A stretch of 64,000 nucleotides of DNA from Cardinalis cardinalis (taxonomy: Eukaryota; Chordata; Aves; Passeriformes; Cardinalidae), in assembly GCA_014549065.1 (NCBI GenBank), contig JACDOX010000109.1:1234943-1298942 (forward strand). The letters are read 5' to 3'. The position numbers were made by a program, and so were the translations under genes. Under the pieces are notes generated by a model. That model was not told the origin of the DNA, did no database searches, and saw only the letters and a list, made by a program, of their open reading frames with translations. Below, one piece after another: positions 1 through 12,200 of the stretch (the first letter of the stretch is position 1; every line of letters begins with the position of its first letter).

Positions 1-2163
1 TTCAGTTGAACCCTGCATGTCTCATAACAAGCTCCAGGTCTGCTTTGTGGTCATGGTTTGTGTTCCACGAATCTTATTTCTTGATAATGGAGACTGGGAT
101 AGAGTCAGTGCTGAGAACCTTGAGGAAGGCCATTGATATATATGGGGAGGGATCTGCTAGTGTTTAACAAGAGAACATCAAAATCTTCCCAGTTTACTGC
201 TGTGATTGCTCTGATTTTACATGTGAGCAAGTTACATAGGTTGCAAAGCTTCAATAACTTAAGCTCTGTAAAATGTATGCATGAATGACAGGACCACAGG
301 TACAGTGATGGCAGCATGGCTAATTTTTTTTCCTGGCTACAACTGTCCAGTATTCAAGAAAAAGAAGCAAANCCCTCAGAATTTTGAATGCTAGATGAAG
401 AAATCCCAATTTTTTCTCATTGAGTGGATACCCCATTTTCTCAGACAGTAGCCTATTTACTNAAGCACTTTGGAGTCTCAAAGTTATTGTTTAGGTGTTA
501 TATGCTATTGGTAAAATTGGTTGGAAAGTAGAACGTTCTCTGTTAAAACTAAATTTAAAGTTTCAAAATGAGTTTGCACACCCCATCAGGAGATCAGGCA
601 CTCAATGAAGTTGGAGTGTGTTGGGCACTCGCTGTGTAGGGAATATTCTGAGAAGTTTTACTTTGGAAGCATCAAAACATTTTGATTCTGAAATTTGAAA
701 ATACGATATTTGATAGCAGTGATTTTCTATTATCATATAATAAAGTGTAACAGTGTAAGCTCACTGGGGTGTAACAGTCTCCACACGTGGTAAGTATTAA
801 CATTTGTTTTCATGTAACATGTATGAGTTGAAACAATGAAATACAGTGATATNGTGAGAATAAAACATATGAGTCAAGATTAACTTGGAAAGTTAAAACA
901 TTCAGCTGTAAAACAATTTGGTTTCACAAAAAAATGGTCTTTACTATGTAAAAACTACTACATCAAACTGCTCCTAGCTTTCAAGCAAGTTTCATTATTA
1001 TAAGTGAAACCAGGGATGCCCAACAATTTCCATTGTGGCAGCCTCTAATGCTGTTAAACTTTTACCATGCGTGCTGAAATCATCCACACTGAGGGCTGCT
1101 GCAGGCTGGGCTCTCCTGGAAATGACTGGCAGAAATGCTTTGGCAGCTTCTGAGGCTTAACAGAGGGAAGAANATATAATTTTGCTTACATTAAAAGACT
1201 ACAGCTGTTTCACAGTAAAGTATTAAAAAGGGTNCTGGGGTGGTTTTTTTGCTTCCCAAGCATCTGCCCTGGTTTGGCCAAGGTGTGAACTCGTGTCATG
1301 TTCACACATTCTCTGTGTAGCTCAGGAGCTCTGTCGGCTCAAGGAAGGATTGGTGGAACCAGGGACTNGTGTCTGGTTTTTCATTTCACGTTCGCTGCTC
1401 AAATATGTAGGCAAGGTTTGGAAGGAACAGTAGCTTCAAGTACTTTGTGTTTTTGATTGCTCTGGTTAGGTAATTGTGCCTTTCTACTAAGGGAAAACCA
1501 GCTGAACTGCAGAAAAGTCAGTTTGGTACATGGAACATCTGCTGTTCTTCCTCTTCTGCCTTCACCCTCAAGGCCACGTTTCGAGGCAGGCGCGGTGAGA
1601 CGATGCCCTCCTCCGTGCCAAAGCAGAGCCTGCGGTGCCAGAGATCTAATCAGGTGGTGACACCAAGGACTGGCAGGGATGCTTGTGAACATGGAAAANG
1701 TAGTTCTCCTGGCTCTGCCAGACATGCGGCTGGCCAGAAGCGAGGCTTCAATTGTAAGCAGGGCTAAAGTACATTTGTGTTAATGAGAAATCCATCAGCC
1801 GAGGTGCGGATACTCCATGAATATGTGTGATGGGATTATGTGCATGTTGCTAATTCATTTGACATAGCTGCTCACTTGAGTTTGGTTAATTAAGGTGGAT
1901 ATGATCCCTTTTGGCTGGGAAGTAGTACCACTGAACCCAAATGTCTGCTAGAAATGTAAGATGTTGTTGTTCCTGGGCTGCTGTGTGTCAGGAGTCACCT
2001 CAGAATGCCCAGCCGGGGTCTGTGAGGGAAGGGTGGGCGGTTGTCATTGCTANCATGGAACGGGGTGGCTTGTCAGCCCTGCTGCGGGAAAACCTTCAGG
2101 ACCTATTTCTCAGTGTTTCGGAACAGCAGAGCTCCTGCACCCGGATACGGGTGCTTGGACATT
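1..2163. other. Non-coding unique sequence
   Basis: I see no gene here. The sequence is AT-rich with isolated single Ns up to about 1.25 kb and more GC-rich afterwards. Open frames of 60-108 codons near 1.4-1.8 kb overlap one another on both strands, contain ambiguous residues and match no family I know. The only local structure is a short CpG-dense patch listed separately. Confidence 0.7.
1577..1633. other. Short CpG-dense patch
   Basis: Seven CpG dinucleotides fall within 57 bp, including a CGCG, while the surrounding kilobase has almost none. This could be a small unmethylated site or the remnant of a GC-rich repeat. It is much too short to call a CpG island and I see no promoter motif beside it. 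Confidence 0.35.
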
Positions 2164-2212
2164 GGTCTCCTTGTGAAGAGGGGAGGGGTTCTCCGAGGCT
2201 GTGAGGAGAGAT
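2164..2212. repeat. GC-rich minisatellite, left side of gap
   Basis: Two degenerate units of the type CTCCGAGGCTGTGAGGAGAG stand directly before the N run, with their shared TGA positions about 28 bp apart. The same motif resumes on the right side of the gap, so this is one minisatellite array whose middle is missing from the assembly. Confidence 0.7.
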
Positions 2213-3047
2213 NNNNNNNNNNNNNNNNNNNNNNNNNNNNNNNNNNNNNNNNNNNNNNNNNNNNNNNNNNNNNNNNNNNNNNNNNNNNNNNNNNNNNNNN
2301 NNNNNNNNNNNNNNNNNNNNNNNNNNNNNNNNNNNNNNNNNNNNNNNNNNNNNNNNNNNNNNNNNNNNNNNNNNNNNNNNNNNNNNNNNNNNNNNNNNNN
2401 NNNNNNNNNNNNNNNNNNNNNNNNNNNNNNNNNNNNNNNNNNNNNNNNNNNNNNNNNNNNNNNNNNNNNNNNNNNNNNNNNNNNNNNNNNNNNNNNNNNN
2501 NNNNNNNNNNNNNNNNNNNNNNNNNNNNNNNNNNNNNNNNNNNNNNNNNNNNNNNNNNNNNNNNNNNNNNNNNNNNNNNNNNNNNNNNNNNNNNNNNNNN
2601 NNNNNNNNNNNNNNNNNNNNNNNNNNNNNNNNNNNNNNNNNNNNNNNNNNNNNNNNNNNNNNNNNNNNNNNNNNNNNNNNNNNNNNNNNNNNNNNNNNNN
2701 NNNNNNNNNNNNNNNNNNNNNNNNNNNNNNNNNNNNNNNNNNNNNNNNNNNNNNNNNNNNNNNNNNNNNNNNNNNNNNNNNNNNNNNNNNNNNNNNNNNN
2801 NNNNNNNNNNNNNNNNNNNNNNNNNNNNNNNNNNNNNNNNNNNNNNNNNNNNNNNNNNNNNNNNNNNNNNNNNNNNNNNNNNNNNNNNNNNNNNNNNNNN
2901 NNNNNNNNNNNNNNNNNNNNNNNNNNNNNNNNNNNNNNNNNNNNNNNNNNNNNNNNNNNNNNNNNNNNNNNNNNNNNNNNNNNNNNNNNNNNNNNNNNNN
3001 NNNNNNNNNNNNNNNNNNNNNNNNNNNNNNNNNNNNNNNNNNNNNNN
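2213..3047. other. Assembly gap (835 N)
   Basis: The run contains 835 consecutive Ns. The minisatellite motif on both sides suggests that the array was collapsed or failed to assemble, so the true length is unknown. Long open frames spanning this interval consist almost entirely of unknown residues and have no meaning. Confidence 0.98.
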
Positions 3048-3190
3048 GTGAGGGAGAAGGGGTTCCCTGAAACTATGAAAAGAAGAGGGAGCCCTCTGAA
3101 GAGTGTGAGGCGAGACTGGGAGCTCCTCTCCGAAGCTCTGGGGAGAGGAGGGCGCTCTCCGAAGCTGTGAGGGGAGGCAGGGGCTGCTCC
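3048..3190. repeat. GC-rich minisatellite, right side of gap
   Basis: Four degenerate tandem units are visible. Each has a CTCYGAAG-type core followed by TGTGAGG or similar and a purine-rich segment. The equivalent TG position recurs at 3076, 3106, 3139 and 3168, giving periods of 30, 33 and 29 bp. Units are purine-rich on the plus strand. On the minus strand they translate into a serine/proline/arginine-rich repetitive peptide, which I regard as an artefact of the repeat and not a gene. Confidence 0.75.
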
Positions 3191-3230
3191 CACCGGCCAC
3201 AGCCGGCTCCAGCAGCCCCACCCCNGAGCG

Positions 3231-6200
3231 CACCTGAGTGCAGCGCTGAACTAACCATATTTGAAGAATTTGTAATTAATTCCTGCATTGTTCTTGCAAA
3301 TTATTGAACTCATCTCTTTCAAAAATGTAATGATGTTTTAATTAGTTAAATGATGGTTTTTACTTTAACAGGCATCAATGGTCAGATTATCACTGTGAGT
3401 TCTTTTTTGGAAACCTAATTTCTTCCACCCAGATGTCTTGTGGGAGTCTCAGTGCCATTCAAGCAGGAGCTCCTGTCTATAATTCAGCTTCCCGAAGGAA
3501 GGACAAGCTCAGCTGTTGTTTGTTTGCACACATCAGGTCTGACTTTCTCCTTTGGGCTCCTACATCGTCCCAAGGGACCTGCCACTCCTGCCCAAGGCCC
3601 GCTGTGCAGCATGGAATGTAACCTGGTGTCCAGGGCAGGCTGCTAATTACAGCTTTAATTTTATTGTGCTTAGGAGGAGACAGATATCCAGCCTTCCCTT
3701 ACTTGTAAGTATGGATCTGAAGAAAGGCAGATAAGGTGTGCTGACAGATGGGACAGCCCGATGGCAAATTGCCCATCAGGTGAGTTAAACCTGTGACTGA
3801 TGAGCCCCATGAAAGGGTGACTGTTACTAGAACAATACATATGGATAGATAAAACTGTGTACCTACATATATATTACACACACATATATGCATTTGTTTC
3901 CATGTGGCATTAAGAGCATCAGTTCCAAAAGGGTTTAGAAAATAAGAAAATGTGTCTTTTATATTATTCCTGTGTATACATTTTCATACCTAATGCATTC
4001 TTCATTTCCTNTGGGGCCTTCTTAAAGAAGTTGCTAATGTATAAGCAGTGCAACTTACAAGAAACCAATGGGAATCTAAATAATGTCAATAATGTCTTGC
4101 AATGCCTAATTTTGGTGATAAGTTAAAAACCCTTGCACTTTGTGGCTCAGAAATGATCTATTATTTTACAAGAAATGAACTATTTTATAATAAGAAAATA
4201 AAAGCAGGGGTCTGGGTCTGCTCTTAGCTGTAAATACTGCAAAAATTATTTTAATTTTAATTTATGATAAGCTGTGGTTTTGTTAGTTGTAAATTGCTGC
4301 AGCTCCATAGCTTTGAAAGGGGAAACAGCTGATTTAGATCAGTTGAAAGTCTCTCTTGGAGTTCTTGATGTTTTATTCAGAATTCTTGGATCACAGTACA
4401 TTAGAAATCACTGTGGTGGATTTGCCATAAATATTCAGGTTCTGTGATGATTCCTTAAACAATCCCATTAATTTCAGAGGCTGAAAAGTATTCAAGAGGA
4501 CCAATTCCACTGGTCAGCCTTGGGCTGTGGTTCTGGGCAGTATCAGCACNGCCTGCTTCCCAGTGTGCTGCTGGACTGAGGGCTGCAGCAGCTCTGCTCC
4601 TGGCTCTGTGGGCTGCTGTTCACCAGCTGTGCTCTTGGGATGGGCAGGAGCCTTTCCGCTGACCTCATCGGGCACTGGCTGTTCAGGGATCTTGAAGGAG
4701 ATCAAATGGCAGCNACTAATGTAGCCTGGCCCTCCTCCAGCTTTAGCTATTGCCTGTGGTGCTTATACAACCTGTTTGGTACCTCATTTTCTCTCAGTTC
4801 GTAAACCAGAGAATGACTCAGCCATGCTATGCCAATGAGTATTGTTTGTATATTGTCACTTATCTTTGTTTTCAAAGGAGCTAAATCCAACAGTTGTCCA
4901 GTTACTGACCCTTTCTAAGAGCTTGTGTCTCCAAAGGCTGCCTGTTACCTTTACATGACTAACCAAAATAATTATGAAAGTTCAAATCCTTGTTCATACT
5001 CTCTTAAAATGCTCATTTTTCAAAATGCACAAATTTCAAAATGCAGATGTTTGGTGCTGTTAGAAGAAAAACCTGCAAAACCTGGGACAACGGTAAGGTT
5101 GATGGTAAGGTACTGATGATGTTTCAGAAATGGAGCTGGTTGAAATGTTTCAAATTTTAAGATGCTGTTGNTCTCTTCAGATATAAATTCTGGGCAAAGG
5201 AAAAAAATAACAAAGGAAAGAACTACAAAAATATTTCCATTAAGTAGCTTACACATTTCTGCACTGTAAGATTTGAAGAGGGGAGGCACAGTGGNTTGGG
5301 AGCAGCCAAGTGTCAAAGGCACATGAGTTTGGTACTGTANGTGCTGAGTGTGTTTCTGCACTGGTCACTGAAAGCAAGACATCCACCATCTGGAGTTTGG
5401 TAGCTCTCATCACACCAGGACTGTGCTCCCATTTTTCTCCATTTCCACCAACATTTTGTCCTGCTTGCTGAGTTTTTTTCCTTCAGGTTATTTGAGGGAA
5501 ACAGGTGTTTCCCAGGAAGCCTCAGTGCTCACAGCTCTAATCGCTGTCTCTGGCAAATGGATCCTTTGTGCTGTCGGGAGGATTAATAGAAGGTTGGGTG
5601 CTTAAAAAAATAAACAGTGAGTTCAAACAGTGGGAAGGAGCAAAGCTGCGTGTGGCTGATGAGCAAGGTGATGTCATTTATTTAGCAGAGGTGATACAGT
5701 AGTCAGAGATGCCATGAGGAGAAGGCTCCCTTGAAGGAAACGGGGGAGTTGTGAGGCAAACCACAGAGGAGCTCTTAGTGGCCAGTGGAAAAAGTTGTTG
5801 GGTTTAAAGCCTCGGAGCTCAGNTGCAGTGCAAGCGAAAAGGGGCTCATTGTTAAGGCAGGGATCAGCACTCCCTTTTGTTCTGTGCCCTGCCCCCTCCT
5901 CCTCTGGCACTNCAATAATAATATCTTGTCACTCTTAAGACATGCTGGCACAGATCGTGTTCACTGATGGATGTTCGCTCAATGGACGTACTAAAATGGT
6001 TTGTTTCTGTTGATGTATGTCTTTGTAGGCTCCTCTAATGGGAGTGTAAATAAATGAACCTTTCAGCAGGGATTTCTTTCACTGCAGTCCAGTTTAACCT
6101 CTGAGTGCCTCGCTGCCAGGAGTCACTCCAAATACCTTACTGCTTTACACTACTGCTGCCTTTTTCTGGAGTTTCATGTATTCCATTTCCACAGGCAACT

Positions 6201-9200
6201 TGCTATATGTGGGTGCAATTAATTTTTTGTAATGAATATTTAGTAAGACAAGACTGAGAAATTAGGATGAGCACTCAAGAAAGGTAAGAAAGATAAGGGC
6301 CTCATATTCATTGAGACAGTTAAAAAGATTTCCCATTATTTCACCTAGGGGTGGTGACAAGCTCTTGAGATTAATTTGTTTAAAATTGTGTCCAAGACTT
6401 GGTTTATGTGAAGTTGGGGGTTGTAGAACTGGAACTTTGTTCCTGTGGTCAGTTCTCACAAATACATAAATACTACAGTGGAACTTTTCCTAAAGGCAAT
6501 GGAACTCAAAGGCGTTTTCANAAAACACCCAGAATGAGTGTATAATAGTGATAAACCAAAAATAGCTTCACAAAGAAGGCACTCCTTAATGTATTATTCT
6601 CTGGAGATTTTTTCACCATAAGTGTGTGGGATTAGTTTTGAAAGGAGGTCAGCATAGTTTTCACAGCTCCGTTCTAGAGTCTGAAGTGCTCATACTTGGC
6701 ACAGTTTGCCTAGCCTGGAAGTGCCATGATCCCTTATCCTGTGTTTAAAGAACCATTTAATGATCACTGTCAAAACTCCATTTTTTTCAAGTCTCCACTT
6801 AAAAAGGCTTCTCTAGAGAAACCTCTGCAGCAGCAGTGAGGAGCTTCTGGTGAAGGTGGAAATGGAAGGTAACAGGCCTAGTGCTGACAGGGAAATTTTA
6901 GTTGTTACTTGGAAAAATTACAAAACTGGTTGCAGTTTTCCTTCCATTTCCATTATCAGTTGAATCAGTCATGGAATAGGATCTGCTTGCACAGAGAGAG
7001 AATGTCACATGGCTATGGAAATGCTCACCCAGTGCNGAGATCTGACATGATCCGTGTAACCTCCTAACAAGTTGTGTGTTGGGACAACATTCTGTCATAC
7101 CATACATCTGAAACAAAGGCAATTAAAAACAGCCTTCTCTCACTTCAGTCTCTGGCATGCAGGAGATGCCAATGCCAGATTTTGCCAGGAGACCCAGCTA
7201 TTGGCAGAGATCAGCTCTTCCTGAAATGCTTCTGCTAATTCTTGTCTATTCTATCTGGAGTTTTCAATGCACATGTACTCACTGAGGGAGAAAATCCTCT
7301 TTTTCAAATATGCAGTTTATTTTTCAGCCTATATGTTTGCTGACCCTGCTAATGAAGTGCAATTTAACAGCTGCATTCTAGAATGGGGAGCATTGTCTCT
7401 CCACCCCTACTCTCCTGTGTTTATTGTAGTGACAATGTAAGGACTTTATTGGAAGGCTGGCCATGAGGACACTGGAACAGAGCATCCAGTATCTCCATAT
7501 CATTCCTTNATTGTTTATGGTTGCAGCATGGTACATACAGCAGCAGATGTGAGTAAGAAGAAGGAGGGGTGCAAAAGAGAACTTCAAATGACTGTGATGA
7601 ATAGTTGAAAGTGAACAGAGGGGCTTTTAAGGCTCCTTTAAAGAAAGCCTAATGATCTGCTTCCCTAAGCAGCAGGCTACTGATGATGGAAAAGTCACAG
7701 ACATACCTGCAGAGATTTGGGAAGCTCTTGTTTCAGTAGGTCTTTATGGTAGCTAAAAAAAATAGAATTCCTGTGCTCCTGCCAGCTTGGTTGGTGTGTC
7801 CAGCTCACTTTTCTCCTTTCCATTTTGCTCTGTNAGGACAATGTGCAATGACTTGGACAGTGCTGAACTCCAAACCATGTCTATTCTTACTTAGCCACCC
7901 CTCCCATGACCAGGTCCTACTTGTGTCTGGTACTTTTCCATACTTGAGCAGTGCCATCTCTGAGGACTGCTATTTCTTGCTTGCATTTCTGGTTGTGATG
8001 GTGGCATAAAATGCCAGGCCCTGCAAATCCTGAATCTTCTTTGGCTTATTAACACAAGTGGTGACATTTTCTTAGATATACACAACCTGCACTTCCCTAA
8101 TGGNGCCCTGGAAATCCATCATTAGTATAAATCCAGAATGAAGAGCTGTAACTCCTCNTCCTGCATCACCCTGTTTTATATTGAGCTTTCTAAAATATTC
8201 TGAATTCATGCTAAGAATCACTGGCTTTTCCAACTAACAAACTCCTTGATTAATTTTTTTGTTTCCTTTTTTGGTAACATGATTTGAAAAATACAGCAAA
8301 AATGTCACAGATGCAAAGGGTTTTTTTAAAGGAATTATTGAAGGTTTTAAGTGAGTCTGTTGTCTGAGCACAGCTAAAATTGTTTAGAGTGGAATCAAAC
8401 GGCCTTTGTGCTTTTGGGGCTATGTGGGATCACATNTCTGAGGGGGATGCAATGTGTGGATGCCAGCGTTCAGCTGGCACTGAGCTACTGCTTCATGCTG
8501 TCCCCCCATGGGCTTTTTCCCTTGTGCCACTTCCATGGTGGTGGGTGTGCTTCAGGATGAGNCCTGAGCGTGGCTGAATCCTGGCAGTGAGGCGGGGAAG
8601 GGGATCAGGAGCAGCCCGTGGGTGTTACAGAGAGCAGGCAGTGAGGGATGTAAACACAGTGGGTACAACCACCCCGAGCAGCAGCGCTGCCTGAACCGAG
8701 CATGTCCTTGGTTTGTGCTGATTGCACTGATAGAAGTGTGCCCTCAAGGAGCTTCAGCTCCTGAGTTATCCCTGTTCTGCGAGGGTGAATTCATCANCAG
8801 AGCCGGCCACCCCTCTTCACACAGGCATGTAGGAAAGGGTAAAGCAAATAAGCACCGTGGTGCCAAAATCAGAGCGATGGCTGATGGAGCCCCGATGGGG
8901 AGAACAGCCAAACAGCCTGAATGGAATGTCAGTGAGCATGGAAGTTAAAAATACACTTCTCAGACCTTGAGGACACTCTGGGGACTAAGAAGCTATATTG
9001 ATACTAGACTTCAAAAGTTCCAAATAAACAGCAGGATTTTCTCAATGCACAGAAGTGCATACTTGTGATGTCAGAGCAATGTTATTTCTGCGCTGCAAAT
9101 CTGAAGCCACATGCCTTAAAAGCCAGTCCAGAAAAGTTGCAATTTATTTAATTTGCATTTATAATTGCTCTTATTTTATTTTCCCATATCTTAGAAAGTT

Positions 9201-12200
9201 AGATTTAGATTCATACTGCAAATCCCAAATTTGCATCTCTCTGAAGAGAACATTACTCTCTCTAGGTAGAGAGCACATCTTTCAGAGGATTAACATTCAT
9301 TCTTTGCTAGATGACCTTGGACAATTGAAGTAGGAATGATTACATTGACTTGCTTTGGGAGATACTTATCCACAGGTAACAGTGAGCCTCTAAAGCCAGA
9401 CCTTCCCTGAATGCTCCTCATTCTGAGTGTTCGGAGCACCAACATGTCCCAAGTCCCAGTACAGGTGGCTTCCCAGCTCTCAAATGCTGGGCAGGCTTTG
9501 TCTCTTACTTTCTACAATAAAAAGAACTATAGATGCCATTGCCTGGATGGAAATTCCTGGAAATAGCTGTCATTCTGGTTTTTCCACTGTGTTACACCCA
9601 GGAGTTGCTTCTGTGGCTGTATTTTAACTCACTTAGATTTGTCTAGGACAAGACTTGGGAAGATTGTGGTGTATGGAGAAAATATTTTATATTTGCGTCC
9701 TTTTGGTCTGATAGCAAAGCTCAGATAGAACCAAAGGCATGACAAATACCATAAAAGAAAATCAAGTGTACAGATTTTTAATAGTAGACAGGGCCTGTGG
9801 AATGTTTTTCTGTGATATAAAATCCTTGAATTAATTTGTCATAGGCTGAGTTGATCAATGGCTGTAGTCTGTGTGTAGATCCAGAGTGGTGTACTGTAAC
9901 AGTACTCTGAGGTAAAAACCCCAAGCACTGATCTAGAGGAAGCTGAAGAACTTGTGTATTTATGATAAATGCCAGTGTCCTAACAGGGAGCTCNGTGTTG
10001 TTTTATGAGTTTGAGTGTGGCTGTTGACTGCTGCTGGAAGAACCACACTCATGGCAGCAGAGTTCAAGCACAGGTTGATCTGAGTTAGAATAGCAATCTG
10101 CATGGCTTCATGGGAAAGCTTAATTCTGAAAACATGAAACTCCTGTTCTGCACATGCAGGGAGCAGCATTCTCCTTGTGTAATTGTTTCAGTATTAAAGG
10201 GAACAGCCATGTCTAATGGGGAAGGATGAGAATTCCATTTCAGGATGCTGNATGTTGGAGGATGCTTCACTCCCCAGAGCATGAAGAAAAATGCCCTCTA
10301 TATCTGCATTTTTAATAAAACCAAACTCTTTGCAGGAGGACGAAGCTCAGAAATATTGCTGAGTTTTTCCGTGTGCTTCCCACCGTGCAAACTCCCTTAG
10401 TTAATCTGATCTCTGTGTTCAGTAGGATGTGGGGGCTCTGGGGTGCTCGGTAGCACTAACAGGAGCTGCTTTTAGAGCTGGACTTGAGCTCTATTACTGA
10501 GAACCCCTTGGAGGGCTGGGCACTGCAATGCAGGACACTTGAAAGCCAGGTGCTGAGGAAGGGGAAAGTGCTGCATGAGCAAGAAGTGAGATTATAAATT
10601 AGAGTTCAGCTCAGCACGTTTGGAGTCACATAAATAGCTTAGGGGTTTGTAAAAGAACACCCTCAAGGATTCAGAATTACAGCCAAAGAGGAGGGAAAAC
10701 GTAATGCTTTAGTACTGTGTGATTTATGCACCGAGTAAGTTTGAATTAGTCACCAATATGAAATGGGTTTGAAAAGATTAATAACCCTTACCTTGCATTA
10801 TTGTGTGATGATCAGCCATAAATCTTCTTTGAAACGGGAAGTAGCCAAATCCTTTCTCCCTGCATACGGGCAGTGCTCGTGCCGTTGTTCAAGGGCTGCC
10901 CACTTTGANTTCTGCTTTTTCTCTTGGGGTGAGGCTAAGGATTGCTCATGGCAACCTGGGCATTTCCAGTTGGCTCAGAAGATACGTGCTGGAGATGGGC
11001 CTGGAAAGGGATGGGATAACTGTGTGGAGCTGGGAACTCTCATTTGCCTGGGCTGAAGTAGTGTACAATCCACTCATTAGAATGGGTGCTTTTGCCCAGA
11101 GAGGGCATACAAAGTGTGAAAATGCTGTAGGTTGCAAGCTCAACATTGTTGCTGTTTGTGACTNTTTTGGTCCTGAATAACTTTTAAGATCTTTTTCCTA
11201 CTTGTTGTGGTTGTTTGAAGTGGAAAACTTTCCATTAAGGCGAAAATCCTGTTCTAGTTGATGCTTTGCCCATTTGTATTTGTGCCAAAACTAGCACGAC
11301 TTTTGATTTCTTCTGAGCATCTGTCAGCTGGTGGCCCACCACACCTTCTCTTGTGTGGCCTATGTAAACCAGTGCCAACCGAAGCTTCAAAGAGTGGCTT
11401 CCCTCCCTGTAAGACTCTACCTCACACTTATTTCCAATAAACTGCCATCCTCTCAATTTTCCACAAGTAACATGTAATTGAGCAGTAACCTCAGTGTATG
11501 AAAATCTGTGTGGCAGATGAAAAAAACATCATTAGACCAGAGGCAGCTGGAGTGCAGTCATGGCGTGTAGCGAGCTCAGCTCCCATAGAATTTCTTTCAT
11601 GGATATCTAGAGTTTAGGGCAAAAAAACCTGTTTGATGGAGGTGAAATTCTTATCAACCCAGGAAAGAGGGAGAGCTGTTTGAGGAAACAAATGTTGAGG
11701 AGGGCTGTTAGATCAGCCAAGTGTGAACCCCCTGCAATTTCATCTGANCAGCCAAATTTGCTTAGGTTGTTGGGGGTGATGTGTCCCAGAAAATGCAGAG
11801 TCCATAAGACGCAGGGAGTCTTCCACATGGCAGAACAGGCTGCTGGTGTGTCATAGAAGGATATCTTTTGTTTCATGCAGACTTTATTATTTTAAATGAG
11901 TGTTTGGNATTGTTTTGTTACCTGAACTTACTCAGCTGACATTTAAAATAGCTTTTTGCTGCAAACTTGCTGGACAAGATGTAGTTGTTCTGTANAAAAC
12001 ATCCTGATGGGCTGAAGCACAAGACTGTGAGGGACACTCAGCACTTGTTCTACAAGTCTGTCCTGAGAAATGTCCAAGCTTTCTCTTCCCTGAGAGTGCA
12101 CCAAGGAGGTTGTTGTGGTTGCTGGGAAGCCAGGAGTGGGGATTAGAAGTGGTACCTGCTCTTTTCAGCTTTGCCAAGCAGGCCTAGAGAGCTGATGTAG

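Noticed and set aside
2096..3233. Open frames of 289-376 codons on both strands
   Set aside because: They consist almost entirely of the N run; the flanking readable residues come from the minisatellite.
3371..3393. Possible 23-base microexon between TTTACTTTAACAG and GTGAGT
   Set aside because: The base before the donor is T, not the usual G, and there is no neighbouring exon or recognisable peptide.
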